Notes: generated by a model from the letters alone, not told the origin. 64,000 nucleotides of DNA from CALMEC01 sp963777565 (GCA_963777565.1 CAVZQZ010000009.1:558001-622000); one strand, 5' to 3'; positions 34,532-44,465 are shown, counted from the first letter of the stretch. Made by a program: numbers and translations.

Positions 34532-35112
34532 CGCCGCTCGACCGTCGGCGCGACACCCGATCCCGCCACGGGGGCGGGATCGGTCGGATCGAGACCGCCG
34601 GGCTGGATCGCGGGAACGCCCGAGGCCCGATCGGCGGCCTGGCCCGCCCGCTGCACATAGCGGCGGTGAGCGGATGCCTTGAGAAACCGGGCGGCGACAA
34701 AGCCTGCGAGGGCCGCACCGGCGGCGACGGCGGCCGGCTGGCGGCGCATCAGATCCTCGGCGTCCGCCAGCAGGCGATCCGCGTCCGATTGCTTCAAGTA
34801 GGTGCCGAGCCGACGCGACTGTTGGGCGGCCTCGGCGGCGAGCTTCGCCGGCTGCGCCGAGCCGCGCTCGGCGAGCCCGTCAGCCACGGCGCCAAGATCG
34901 CCGGCGACCCGCGCCAGACGATCACCGGCGTCGGTCGAGCGCGCGGTGAGCTCCGTGCGGACCCGATCACCCGCCCCGGCGGCCGCACGCTTGGCATCAT
35001 CGAGAGCCGCGCTGCTCACCCCCGCCAGTGCGGCCTGCACGTCCCCGACATTCACGCCCCCCGGCGCCCCGATGGAGCCCTGGTCGGGGCCCTCGGGATC
35101 AGGCTGACTCAT
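34528..35112 (-). CDS. Membrane-anchored helical protein, first gene of the DUF3618 operon
   Basis: This 194-residue, alanine-rich helical protein has long helices at 20-130, containing VRTELTARSTDAGDRLARVA and LADAEDLMRRQPAAVAAGAA. A single C-terminal membrane segment (AAVAAGAALAGFVAARFLKAS) resembles DUF883/YqjD-like anchors. AGGAGG lies seven bases before ATG 35112. A 14-bp perfect palindrome CCCTCCCGGGAGGG (35143-35156) lies upstream. The function is unknown; the gene is coupled to the holin-like and DUF3618 genes. Confidence 0.8.
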   Translation of the reverse strand: MSQPDPEGPDQGSIGAPGGVNVGDVQAALAGVSSAALDDAKRAAAGAGDRVRTELTARSTDAGDRLARVAGDLGAVADGLAERGSAQPAKLAAEAAQQSRRLGTYLKQSDADRLLADAEDLMRRQPAAVAAGAALAGFVAARFLKASAHRRYVQRAGQAADRASGVPAIQPGGLDPTDPAPVAGSGVAPTVERR

Positions 35113-35370
35113 CGCTGAACCTCCTTCGCCGCTCGCGCCTTTCCCTCCCGGGAGGGGCCACAAGACCTGGTGTTCGCCGGCCGGCGGGCCCCAGGACGAG
35201 AATAGTCGACCGGAGTCGCGGGCACAGCCATCCGGCGGCGGACGGAACCCCAAGACGGACGCACCGCAGGCTGACTACCGCAGTCGGAGCGCCTCACTCG
35301 CCCTCTCGTTGGCTACGCGACGGCGAGATGCCAGGTCAGGCTGCGCGTCGTCTCGTGGTGGTCGTAGTCG

Positions 35371-36651
35371 TCATGGTCGGGTGGGGGTCTCGCCCGCGGC
35401 GATCTTCACCGTCGTGCGGATGCCGTCGATCAGCCCCTCGGGCAGCGCCGCCGATGGCGACGCGCCGGGGTGCTGCGGCGCGAGGCGCACCCGCAGCGCG
35501 CCGGCATGGATGGCGAAGCGCAGCGGCGCCGCGAGCGTGAGCGCCTCACCGTCGACGCCGGCCGGTACCGCGCCCTGGGAGCCCACCTCGAAGCTCGGCG
35601 CGGACCACTGGCGCCAGTGCGGGCGGCGGCCGTCCTGCCCGCCCTCGGTGCCGCCCGCCTCCATCACCGCGATGCCCAGGACGCCGGCGTCGATGCGCGG
35701 GCGCGTGCCGGAGGCGACCGCCCGGCCGAGGCGGTACGCGTTGTTCGACACCAGGATGACCACGGCCGAGTCGCGGGCGACCCCATCCGGCCCGGTCCAG
35801 CGCAGCTGCCGCGCCCCCGGCCCGCCGGTTCCGAAGGCGTCGGGGACGGCGTCGAGCATGGTGCGCAGCTTCGCGTCGCGATAGCCCTCGCGTTGCACCG
35901 CCTCGGCATAGAGCCCGAGCGAGACGTTGTTGACGAACGTGCGCCCGTTGACCTCGGCGAGGTCCACCCGGCGCTCGCCGCCGGAGACGAACGCATCCAG
36001 AGCACCGACAACGTCATCACGATCCACGCCGAGATCGAGCGCGAAGTGGTTGCGGGTGCCCGCCGGAATGCAGGCGAACGGCAGGTCGTGCTCGGCGGCG
36101 ATCGATGCGACAAGCGCCTGCGTCCCATCGCCTCCCGCCGCCGCGAGCCCATCCGCGCCACCGGCCACCGCATCGCGCACCAGTTGCACCAGGTCGTCCC
36201 CCGGCCTCAGCTCGATGGGCTCGATCCCCCGCGCGCGCGCCTCATCGGCGAGATTGGCCGCAAGCGCCTTTCCCCCCCCGGACTTGGGATTCCAGATCAC
36301 CACCGGGTGCTTCGGGGGCGCAGCCGGCGGCAGGTCGGTCCGGACGGCGAAGACGCGCTTGGCGAACCCAAGGCTCGCCACCAGGCAGCCGATCGCCAGC
36401 AGGGCCTCCAGGAGTCGCCCACCGACGAACGTCAGCACGATCGCCGCCACGAGCAGCGCGCCGCCCGTCGCCACACGCGCGATACGCCCGGCGCCCCGGC
36501 GGCGAACCCCCGCCCACGCAGCCATGATTGCGGCGGCGAGGATCGCCGCGATGATGAGGCCGCGCGGGAACGACCCCACGGCGCTCACCACCACGAGGAC
36601 CCCGAAGGCGACAAGCAGCGCGAGGGTCGCGATCGCCGACAGGCGCCTCAT
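35371..36651 (-). CDS. Diacylglycerol/lipid kinase family protein with N-terminal membrane domain
   Basis: This 426-residue protein has three to four hydrophobic helices at residues 5-90. A DAGK catalytic domain starts at about 115 (PVVIWNPKSGGGKALA), with the ATP-site motif AAGGDGTQALVASIA, then LPFACIPAGTRNHFALDLG and NGRTFVNNVSLGLYAE. It phosphorylates a lipid such as diacylglycerol; the exact lipid is unknown. The membrane extension is not present in DgkB/YegS. A PAP2 phosphatase gene, the reverse activity, lies on the opposite strand 373 bp away. Confidence 0.9.
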   Translation of the reverse strand: MRRLSAIATLALLVAFGVLVVVSAVGSFPRGLIIAAILAAAIMAAWAGVRRRGAGRIARVATGGALLVAAIVLTFVGGRLLEALLAIGCLVASLGFAKRVFAVRTDLPPAAPPKHPVVIWNPKSGGGKALAANLADEARARGIEPIELRPGDDLVQLVRDAVAGGADGLAAAGGDGTQALVASIAAEHDLPFACIPAGTRNHFALDLGVDRDDVVGALDAFVSGGERRVDLAEVNGRTFVNNVSLGLYAEAVQREGYRDAKLRTMLDAVPDAFGTGGPGARQLRWTGPDGVARDSAVVILVSNNAYRLGRAVASGTRPRIDAGVLGIAVMEAGGTEGGQDGRRPHWRQWSAPSFEVGSQGAVPAGVDGEALTLAAPLRFAIHAGALRVRLAPQHPGASPSAALPEGLIDGIRTTVKIAAGETPTRP

Positions 36652-37024
36652 GGCGCACCGTCAGCCGCGAGCTGGATTGTGCCCACCGACGATCGAGCGC
36701 ATCCCGCATCGTCGGTCGACGCCACCGTCACGGCCGGCGCGCGCGGTGGCGGGGACACATCGACGAGGAGGTGCCGGCCGGCGCCCGACGCGGCGATCGT
36801 CCCGCCCCACCCGTCCCGGGGCGCCGGATCCGCGGTCTGAATCCTCGTCCTGTCACACAAACAGCATGCCACCACCACCACCTCCCGGTCGATCCGGGAA
36901 GCGTATCGGCGCCCGATCGTCGATGCCTGCCGCCCGTCCCTATTCTCAGCGGATACGCGCTGGCAACAACAGGAGGCGCTCCGCTGGGGCACCCTCTCCG
37001 GATGGCCGCAGGCCGGCCGGCAGC
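36652..37024. other. Divergent intergenic stretch
   Basis: About 370 bp between the lipid kinase and PAP2 genes. No gene or RNA is seen. It probably carries both promoters. Confidence 0.45.
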
Positions 37025-37642
37025 GTGTTCGTCGCCGACCCGCGGCGGGCGCTCCTGCTCGGCGTGGCGCTGGTCCTGCTGGTGCTGGCCGCCGCGCTGC
37101 TCGTGCCAGCGGGCCCGAGCGGGATCGACGGCCGCTGGCTGGAGTGGATGGACAGCACCCGGACCGATGCCCTCACCTTCCTCGCTCGTGGCTTCGATCA
37201 CCTGGGGCGTGGCATCGTTCGCGTGCTCGTTCCCCTGGCGGTCGGAGTGGTGCTCGTCAGCGCGAGGCGCTGGGCGGGGCTGATCGCATTCGCGATCACC
37301 GAGAGCCTGACGCCCCTGCTTGTCAACGCGATCAAGGGGGCCGTCGATCGTCCGCGCCCTGCGGGCGCGATCCTGACGGCGTACGGCTCGTCGTTCCCGT
37401 CCGGTCACGCCGCCTACGCCGCCGCGACCGCGGTGGCGCTCGTCCTGCTCTTCACGCGCGCCGGCGAGCGCCGCGCCGTCTGGCTGTTCGCGGCCCTCGC
37501 CGCGGTCGGCATGGCCTGGAGCCGGACGTACCTGAGGCTGCACTGGCTGTCGGATGTGGTGGCGGGCTCGGCCCTCGGTATCGGCGTCGCCCTGGCCTGC
37601 TTCGGGGCGACCCAGCTCATCACCGCACGGCGCGCACGGTGA
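37025..37642 (+). CDS. PAP2-family phosphatase
   Basis: This is an integral membrane phosphatidic acid or undecaprenyl-pyrophosphate phosphatase-like protein, about 205 residues. The three active-site motifs are intact: KGAVDRPRP, SSFPSGHAAYAA and SRTYLRLHWLSDVVAG. About five membrane helices are seen. GTG 37025 is the best start because the first helix follows it (RRALLLGVALVLLVLAAALL); upstream in-frame sequence is shadow-like. No strong ribosome site is visible. Confidence 0.88.
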   Translation: MFVADPRRALLLGVALVLLVLAAALLVPAGPSGIDGRWLEWMDSTRTDALTFLARGFDHLGRGIVRVLVPLAVGVVLVSARRWAGLIAFAITESLTPLLVNAIKGAVDRPRPAGAILTAYGSSFPSGHAAYAAATAVALVLLFTRAGERRAVWLFAALAAVGMAWSRTYLRLHWLSDVVAGSALGIGVALACFGATQLITARRAR

Positions 37643-37892
37643 GCCCCCCACGCGAGCCGCACCGGCCTCGCCGCCTGAGCCGAGCGCCGGCGCGAACTCT
37701 CCGCCACCGAGACGAGCCTCGATGCTGCGTCGCGTCGTCGACGTCTCGAAACCCGTGATCACCGGCGCCCCGGGCCGTGACGACGGTCGACCGCGTCGTG
37801 CGATACCCCGCGGCGCCCCAGCGGCTTCTGAGTATCCTGCCATCGACCTCAGCTCGTCGACCGGAGGGCGATCTCGATGAAAGAACCGCAGC

Positions 37893-40709
37893 ATGGAGTC
37901 GCATGAACCGCAGAGCTCGGGCGTGACTGGACAGGACGTGTCTGCCGCGACTGGCGATCCGCCGCCGCCGCCCGAGTACGCTCGCGAGACTGCGGATGTC
38001 GTTGCGGCGCTGGGGTCGGACGCGAGCTCGGGCCTGACTGGCACCGAGGCGGCGGTGCGGCTCTCACGCTACGGCCTGAACGAGATTCGTGGCGAGGAGG
38101 CGCCATCGGTGTGGCAGGTGGCGCTGGCGCAACTCCGCGACCCGATGAACCTCATGCTCATCGGGGTCACGGTCGTGAGCCTGGTGATCGGCGAGGTCTC
38201 GACCGCCGTGATCGTCGCCCTGCTCATCGTCCTCAACCTCGTGCTCGGCACAAGGCAGGAGCTGAAGGCCAGGGCGAGCATCGACGCGCTGGCGAACATG
38301 CAGGTTCCGCAGACCAGGGTCACCCGCGACGGGACGGTCGCGCTTGTCCCGGCGACGGGGGTGGTTCCGGGGGACATCGTCCAGCTCGAAGCCGGGGACA
38401 TCGTCCCCGCCGACGGCCGGATCGTCCGCGCCGCGACGCTCGAGACGCAAGAGGCGGCGCTCACCGGCGAGAGCGCTCCCGTGGCCAAGAACACGGACGC
38501 CCTGCAGGGTCGGGACGTGGCGATCGGCGACCGGTCGAACATGGTGTTCCAGAACACGGCCGTGACGCGGGGCACCGCCTCGGTCGTCGTGACGGCCACG
38601 GGCATGGAGACCCAGATGGGCCAGATCGCGACGATGCTGACCTCGGTCAAGCGCACGCGGTCGCCCCTGCAGCGGGAGCTCGACTCGCTGACGAAGGTGC
38701 TGGGCACCATCGCCTGGGCGGCGGTCGCGTTCATCGTGATCGTCGGGGTTGCCCGCGGGCTGCCGTTCAGCGACGTCATGCTGCTCGGCACGGCGATGGC
38801 GATCTCGGCGATCCCGACGGGCATGCCGGCGTTCGTATCGGGGCTGCTCTCGCTCGGCGCGAAGCAGCTCGCCGAGTCGAAGGCCGTGGTCAAGAACCTG
38901 ACTGATGTTGAAACCCTCGGGGCGACGAGCGCGATCAACACCGACAAGACCGGCACCCTGACGCTGAACCAGATGATGGTCTCGACCATGTACACCGCCG
39001 ACCAGTGGTTCACGGTCGAGGGGGAGGGCTACCGCAAGACCGGGGCCCTCACGTCAGTCGCCGGGGCCCCGGTGCCCGACTTCACGCGGCTCGCGCTCGG
39101 ACTCGTCCTGGACAGTGATGCGACGGTCGGCGACGACGGGAGCCTGGTCGGCGACCCGACGGAGGCGGCGCTCGTCGTGCTCGCGGCCAAGCTCGGCGTC
39201 GACGCGGAGGAGACGCGGCGGGCCTACCCTCGCCTCACGGAGGTGCCGTTCGACTCCGATTACAAGTTCATGGCCACGTTCCACCGCTACCCGGTGGACG
39301 GGGGCGAACGCGTGATCCAGCTCGTCAAGGGCGGACCCGACGTCGTGCTGGCGCGCTGCAGCCGCTCCGGAGGTCCGATGAGCGGCTCGCAGGTGCCGAT
39401 CGACGAGGCGCGCTCGGGCATCGACGAGGCGAACGACCGCATGGGCGAGAAGGGTCTGCGGGTGCTGGCGTTCGCCGCCCGTTTCGTCGACGACGACGAG
39501 CTCGACGCGATGGCCGCCGACCCGATGTCGTTGACCCACGACCTCGCATTCGTCGGCCTCGTGGGGATTATCGACCCGCTGCGCCCCACGGCGAAGGCCG
39601 CGGTCCAGACCGCGCTCGGTGCCGGCATCGACGTGCGCATGATCACGGGCGATCACGCGGTCACCGCGCAGGCGATCGGCGAGGCGCTCGGGCTCGGGCC
39701 GGGCGCGATCAGCGGCACCGAGCTGCAGGCGATGACCGACGACGAGCTGGCCCGTCGGCTGCCCGAGCTGCACGTCTTCGGGCGGGTCACACCCCAGGAC
39801 AAGCTCCGCCTGGCCCGGCTGATGCAGGGGCAGGGCCTGATCGTGGCGATGACCGGCGATGCGGTCAACGACGCCGCCGCCCTCAAGCAGGCGGACATCG
39901 GCGTCGCAATGGGGAGCGGGAGCGAGGTCACCAAGCAGGCGGCACGGATGATCCTGACCGACGACAACTTCGGCACGCTCGTCCAAGCCGTGGAGATCGG
40001 CCGCCGTGTCTACGACAAGGTCGTCTCCTACGTCCGCTACCAGATGACGCAGCTGCTGTCCCTGGTGCTGTTGTTCATCGCGGCTACTGCCTTCGACGTG
40101 AACGAGGGTGTTGCGCTCACGCCCCTGATGGTGCTGTACCTGCTGATATTCGCGACCGCGGCGGGGGTCGTCGTGATCGCGGTCGACCCGGGCGACCCCG
40201 ACGTGATGCACCGGCCACCGCGTGACCCAAAGGTGCCGATCAGCAACCGCACGGCGATCACGCTGTGGGTCGTCTACGCGGTGGCGCTGTTCGTCCCGGC
40301 CTTCCTTCCCCTGGTAGCTGGACCCGACGAGCCGAGCCCCGATCAGCCGAGCGTCTCGCTGACGATGACGTTCGTGGTGATGGGGCTGGGCACTGTCTTC
40401 AACGCATTGACGAACCGCCGTGATCCGACCAGCGGGTTGTCGGCTCCCGTACTGAAGGCGGTTGCGATCGCCGTGTTCCCTGTGGTGATGATCGCGCTGG
40501 CCACCGAGTTGCCCAGGCTGCAGAAGGGGTTGTTGACGACCTCCCTGACGGGCCGGGAGTGGGTCGCCTGCTTCGGGCTCGCCCTTGTTCTTCCGGTGGT
40601 CGTCGAGGTGAGCAAGTGGATCCGCCGGCGGGGCGCCCCGAGTACGGCGGCGGTCGACCCGCAGCGGGCGGTCTCGCCGTCGCGTGCGATCACCGACGCG
40701 AAGTCGTAG
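37893..40709 (+). CDS. P-type cation-transporting ATPase (P2/P3-like)
   Basis: This 938-residue P-type ATPase is complete. It has an N-terminal cation-ATPase domain (GLTGTEAAVRLSRYGLNEI), actuator loop ALTGESAPV near residue 190, phosphorylation site DKTGTLTLNQ with Asp 351, and hinge motif TGDAVNDAAALKQADIGVAMG near 655. About ten membrane helices fit. Two changes from the commonest forms are GDAVNDAA instead of GDGVNDAP, and IPTGMPA in TM4 where Ca2+ pumps have PEGLPA, so the ion is uncertain (Ca2+, Na+/K+ or H+). It is followed after 43 bp by ppk2, probably as an operon. Confidence 0.93.
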   Translation: MESHEPQSSGVTGQDVSAATGDPPPPPEYARETADVVAALGSDASSGLTGTEAAVRLSRYGLNEIRGEEAPSVWQVALAQLRDPMNLMLIGVTVVSLVIGEVSTAVIVALLIVLNLVLGTRQELKARASIDALANMQVPQTRVTRDGTVALVPATGVVPGDIVQLEAGDIVPADGRIVRAATLETQEAALTGESAPVAKNTDALQGRDVAIGDRSNMVFQNTAVTRGTASVVVTATGMETQMGQIATMLTSVKRTRSPLQRELDSLTKVLGTIAWAAVAFIVIVGVARGLPFSDVMLLGTAMAISAIPTGMPAFVSGLLSLGAKQLAESKAVVKNLTDVETLGATSAINTDKTGTLTLNQMMVSTMYTADQWFTVEGEGYRKTGALTSVAGAPVPDFTRLALGLVLDSDATVGDDGSLVGDPTEAALVVLAAKLGVDAEETRRAYPRLTEVPFDSDYKFMATFHRYPVDGGERVIQLVKGGPDVVLARCSRSGGPMSGSQVPIDEARSGIDEANDRMGEKGLRVLAFAARFVDDDELDAMAADPMSLTHDLAFVGLVGIIDPLRPTAKAAVQTALGAGIDVRMITGDHAVTAQAIGEALGLGPGAISGTELQAMTDDELARRLPELHVFGRVTPQDKLRLARLMQGQGLIVAMTGDAVNDAAALKQADIGVAMGSGSEVTKQAARMILTDDNFGTLVQAVEIGRRVYDKVVSYVRYQMTQLLSLVLLFIAATAFDVNEGVALTPLMVLYLLIFATAAGVVVIAVDPGDPDVMHRPPRDPKVPISNRTAITLWVVYAVALFVPAFLPLVAGPDEPSPDQPSVSLTMTFVVMGLGTVFNALTNRRDPTSGLSAPVLKAVAIAVFPVVMIALATELPRLQKGLLTTSLTGREWVACFGLALVLPVVVEVSKWIRRRGAPSTAAVDPQRAVSPSRAITDAKS

Positions 40710-40752
40710 GACGATCGAGACGGACTCAAGGAAATAGGAGCGAGCGGCAGTC

Positions 40753-41661
40753 ATGGCGAAGAACAAGAAGAAGACGGCCAAAAAGCGCGGGGCATCGGAG
40801 ACCCCTGTCGCCACGACCGGAACGCCCGAGATCGCGGGGGCCGTCGAGGCGGCCCAGACGGTGGATGCATCCGCGTCGCCCCAGGCCCAGCCGATGAAGC
40901 GAAAGGAGTACGAGCAGGAGCTTCGGCGCCTGCACGGTGAGCTCGTGGCGATGCAGGAATGGGTCAAGACAACGGGAGCAAAGGTCTGCGTCGTGTTCGA
41001 GGGCCGCGACACGGCCGGCAAGGGCGGCACGATCAAGGCCATCACCGAACGGGTGAGCCCCCGCGTGTTCCGCGTCGTCGCACTGCCCGCGCCGACGGAC
41101 CGCGAGAAGTCACAGATGTATGTACAGCGCTACATCCAGCACTTCCCCGCCGCCGGCGAGATCGTGATCTTCGACCGCAGCTGGTACAACCGGGCGGGCG
41201 TCGAACGGGTCATGGGCTTCTGCACCGAGGAGCAGACGCACCGGTTCCTCGAGGCCGTCCCCCTGGTCGAGCGGGCGATGGCCGAGTCCGGCATCCTGCT
41301 GATCAAGTACTGGCTGGAGGTCAGCCCCGAGGAGCAGACCCGGCGCCTCGAGAGCCGCATCAACGACCCGCGCAAGGTCTGGAAGCTCTCCGACATGGAC
41401 CTGAGGTCGTACACCCGCTGGTACGACTACTCGCGCGCCCGCGACGACATGTTCCGCGCAAGCGACACCGCTTGGGCCCCCTGGCACATCGCAAACACCG
41501 ACGACAAGAAGCGCGGCCGCCTCAACATCATCACGCATCTGCTCAGCCAGGTCCCGTACGAGACCCTCGAGCTCAGAGACGTCACGCTGCCCGCCCGCCA
41601 GAAGCCGGCCGACTACCGAGAACCCGACCTTCCCCTGCGTCACATCCCAACCCCGTTCTGA
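40753..41661 (+). CDS. ppk2: Polyphosphate kinase 2
   Basis: This 302-residue class I PPK2 transfers phosphate between polyphosphate and nucleoside diphosphates. Walker A is FEGRDTAGKGGTIKAI near residue 83 and Walker B is IFDRSWYNRAGVERVMG near 140. The lid region is YWLEVSPEEQTRRLESRINDPRKVWKLS, and WYDYSRARDDMF follows. A lysine-rich, alanine-rich N-terminal 45 residues (MAKNKKKTAKKRG) precede the kinase core. GGAG lies upstream of the ATG. Its position directly after the P-type ATPase suggests ATP supply from polyphosphate for ion pumping (inference). Confidence 0.96.
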   Translation: MAKNKKKTAKKRGASETPVATTGTPEIAGAVEAAQTVDASASPQAQPMKRKEYEQELRRLHGELVAMQEWVKTTGAKVCVVFEGRDTAGKGGTIKAITERVSPRVFRVVALPAPTDREKSQMYVQRYIQHFPAAGEIVIFDRSWYNRAGVERVMGFCTEEQTHRFLEAVPLVERAMAESGILLIKYWLEVSPEEQTRRLESRINDPRKVWKLSDMDLRSYTRWYDYSRARDDMFRASDTAWAPWHIANTDDKKRGRLNIITHLLSQVPYETLELRDVTLPARQKPADYREPDLPLRHIPTPF

Positions 41662-41798
41662 CCGCGGACCGGGCGCGCCACCCGTGACGCCGGGCGTCGC
41701 CCCCGCCGGAACCGGCGACCCGCCCTGGGGGGAACGTGCCCCGTCGCGGCCCCCCGCTACCGGAGGTCGCCAAACCGTCGATCGTTTCCCTCCGGCGT

Positions 41799-43541
41799 TC
41801 ACTGCGCGCCGGTCTGTTGCTGGAAGGCCGCGATCGCTGTCTCGAGGGTCGGGAAGAAGTGCCCCGGGTCGATCGTCTCGGTGAGCTCGTAGCGTTCGAT
41901 CTTCTGGCGCACTGGGTCCTTCATCTCCGCGAACACCAGCGAGACGCCGAGGGCGTTGATGGCCTTGTCCAGGTCCTCGAGCATGTCGGCGGCGGTGGTG
42001 TCGACGTCGGTGATGGGCTCGGCCGCGATGATGATCCACCTCGGCCGCGGGTCGCTGGAGGCGAGCCTGCGGACCTGGTCGCGGAAGGTCCGCGCGTTCG
42101 CGAAGAAGAGCGGTGCGTCGAAGCGGAAGATCACAAGGCCGGGGAGGCGCTCCGCGTCCGGGTAGCTGCGCACGTCGTGGTATCCGGCAAGGCCGTCGAC
42201 GTGCCCGAGGACCGCCTGGTACGGCCACCAGGCGCGCCGGAACACGTTCAGAACAGACAGGGCGACCGCGACGGCGATCCCGGGCAGCACGCCGAGGAGC
42301 ACGACTCCGAGGAACGCAGCGATCGACAGCGCGAACTCGGCCCGGCGCTGCCGCCAGAGGCGGATCGTGGCCGGAATGTCGGCGAGGGAGACGGATGCCG
42401 CGATCACGACCGCGGCGAGCGTCGGCTGGGGCAGGTCCTGCAGCAGGCCGGGCACGAGAAGCAGGATCAGCACGATCGCCAGCGCTCCGACGAGACCCGT
42501 GACCTGCGTCTTCGCGCCCGCCCGCTCGGCCACGGCCGTCCGTGATCCGCTCGTGCTGACCGGGAAGCCCTGAAACAGCCCGGCGGCGATGTTCGCCGTG
42601 CCGATGCCGATCATCTCCTGGCTCCCGTCGACGTCCGTGCCCGTCCGCTCGGCGAACGCCGATGCGGTGGCGATCGTGTCCGCGAGCGAGACGAGGGCGA
42701 TCCCGAGCGCTCCGCCGATCAGCAGTGGGAGGTCGGACGCATCGATCTGGGGGAACGTCAGCGGCGGGAAGCCCTGCGGCAGCGTCCCGACGAGATCGAC
42801 CCCGTGCGCGGCGAGATCGAAGACGGTCGCCGCCAGGATCGAAAGCACGACGGCGACGAGGACGGCTGGAATCTTCGGCAATGCCCTTTGCAGCAGGAAG
42901 ATCACGACCAGCCCGAATGTCCCCACAGCGAGCGCGGCCGGAACCGTCTCGCCGTTCGCGAGCCCGGTGACGAAGCCCCTCGCCTCCTCGACGAAGCCAT
43001 TGGCATCGACGGAGAAGCCGAACAGCTTCGGCAGCTGTCCGACCAGGATCGTGATCGCCAGCCCGTTCATGTAGCCGATCATCGTCGGCCGCGAGAGCAG
43101 GTCGGCGACGAAGCCGAGCCGTGCAAGCCCCCCGATCACCATGACAGCCCCAACGAGCAGGGCGAGCATCGATGCAAGCGCGATCGCCGTTGCAGGATCG
43201 CCATTCGCCCCGAGCAGCGGCAGCAGGGTGGCCGCGATCATCGGCCCCAGCGACGAGTCCGGACCGAGCACGAGGATGCGGGAGGGGCCGAACGCCGCGT
43301 AGCCGATCAGGCAGAGGATCGAGGTGTAGAGGCCGGTGATGGCTGGGAGGCCGGCCAGCTCCGCATAGGCCATCCCCTGCGGGATGAGCAGCGCCGTCAG
43401 GACGAGGCCCGCAACGACGTCCTTCGAGAGCCACTCGCCCCGGTAGGACGCGATCATGCGCGCGCCCGGGAGGCGGGAGATAGACCTCCCCGGACTCTGC
43501 CCGGCCTCGTCGGCCGCCGTCGACGGGGACTTGAGGGTCAA
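41799..43541 (-). CDS. SulP-family anion transporter with STAS domain
   Basis: This 580-residue SulP/SLC26 transporter has a hydrophobic N-terminal part of about 12 helices (VVAGLVLTALLIPQGMAYAELAGLP, ITGLYTSILCLIGYAAFGPSR, FPVSTSGSRTAVAERAGAKT). A C-terminal STAS domain starts at about 445 (LPGLVIFRFDAPLFFANARTF, PITDVDTTAADMLEDLDKAI). It probably transports sulfate, bicarbonate or another oxyanion; the type cannot be set. It converges on ppk2. A deleted relative lies at 30405-30818. Confidence 0.93.
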   Translation of the reverse strand: MTLKSPSTAADEAGQSPGRSISRLPGARMIASYRGEWLSKDVVAGLVLTALLIPQGMAYAELAGLPAITGLYTSILCLIGYAAFGPSRILVLGPDSSLGPMIAATLLPLLGANGDPATAIALASMLALLVGAVMVIGGLARLGFVADLLSRPTMIGYMNGLAITILVGQLPKLFGFSVDANGFVEEARGFVTGLANGETVPAALAVGTFGLVVIFLLQRALPKIPAVLVAVVLSILAATVFDLAAHGVDLVGTLPQGFPPLTFPQIDASDLPLLIGGALGIALVSLADTIATASAFAERTGTDVDGSQEMIGIGTANIAAGLFQGFPVSTSGSRTAVAERAGAKTQVTGLVGALAIVLILLLVPGLLQDLPQPTLAAVVIAASVSLADIPATIRLWRQRRAEFALSIAAFLGVVLLGVLPGIAVAVALSVLNVFRRAWWPYQAVLGHVDGLAGYHDVRSYPDAERLPGLVIFRFDAPLFFANARTFRDQVRRLASSDPRPRWIIIAAEPITDVDTTAADMLEDLDKAINALGVSLVFAEMKDPVRQKIERYELTETIDPGHFFPTLETAIAAFQQQTGAQ

Positions 43542-44087
43542 CAGCGCCGTCTGCCCGCGTCTGCACCGCGTGCGAAGGGCCCCTGCTTCGTCCGGCGCGC
43601 GCCGGACGCATCAACGACCCTCGTGGTGGGACGAATCGCCCTCACGTGAGCGGGCGCGGCCAATCGGCGGGCGACCGGCCGTCACGGCGACCGATGGAGC
43701 TCGCTCGGTTGGCGTGAGGTCCCGCGATGCCGAGATCGCACGCCCCATCGCCAACCCGGTGCCGGGACGGCGCCGGGCCGTCCTCGGTGCCTCCAACGAC
43801 GATCACGTCAATCGCCCGCCGGAGTCGGGTCGGGCCGCGTGCGCGATCCGCCTGGGCAGGGACCACGGCCCGTCGGTCCGCTCGACCGGACACAATTTCG
43901 TCGGAGGGGACCCGACGTCGAACGTTCATCGGTCACGGGCACTCGGTGCTGTCCATGATCACTTCCCCTCCAGAATCAAGTCCATCCACTCTATCGGTCC
44001 GAATCGCAGGGGCGGGGGCCATGGCGCCCCGGGGAGCTCACGCGGGCAAACCGGGCCCGCGGATGCCCGTCGGGCTCGGGAACGGAT
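43542..44087. other. Intergenic stretch without a supportable gene
   Basis: About 545 bp upstream of the SulP gene. No protein, RNA or repeat can be supported. It ends at the sharp left edge of the 357-bp repeat. Confidence 0.5.
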
Positions 44088-44404
44088 GGCATCTACTGGG
44101 CAATGTCGACAATGACAACGTCGGCTACGGCGACCTCACCCCGCAGACCACCTCCGGGCAGGCGGTCGCGATCGTGGTGATGCTCGTCGGCATCGGTTTC
44201 GTCGCGGTTGTCACCGGCGCGATTGCCCAACGCTTCGCAATCGACAAGAAAGCCATTGAGGCATCCGAAGCCGACACGCTTCACGCGGAGGCGATCACAC
44301 ACGCGAAACTCGACGACCTTGCCCGGCGCATGGAGACGATGGAGCAGGCGTTGCGACACCTCGCCGAGGTGCGGCCGTCTCCGAGCAGGGCCGACGGGGT
44401 CTGA
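44088..44404 (+). pseudogene. Potassium channel C-terminal fragment, copy 2
   Basis: This is the same 3' channel part as in copy 1 (VGYGDLTPQT filter, inner helix, cytoplasmic helix ending RPSPSRADGV-stop). It has the same missing G before the filter codons, and one Leu-to-Arg difference (QALRHLAEV). The outer helix and start codon are missing. Confidence 0.8.
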
Positions 44405-44444
44405 GCATCGGGGCCAGCCCCGCACGAATCCGCGGCGGAGTGTC
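44088..44444. repeat. 357-bp direct repeat, copy 2
   Basis: Same length and same edges as 25613-25969, with two mismatches. Separation is about 18.5 kb, direct orientation. The right flank is a tRNA-3'-like sequence within 25 bp and then a relaxase fragment, consistent with a mobile-element junction. Confidence 0.92.
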
Positions 44445-44465
44445 ATTTCCGCTTGTGAAGGAAGG

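Noticed and set aside
39054..41045. Minus-strand open frame of 663 codons
   Set aside because: It is a shadow of the P-type ATPase and PPK2 genes, without any family motif.
41110..43614. Minus-strand open frame of 834 codons
   Set aside because: It is an out-of-frame reading of the SulP gene and the antisense of ppk2, very Arg/Pro-rich.
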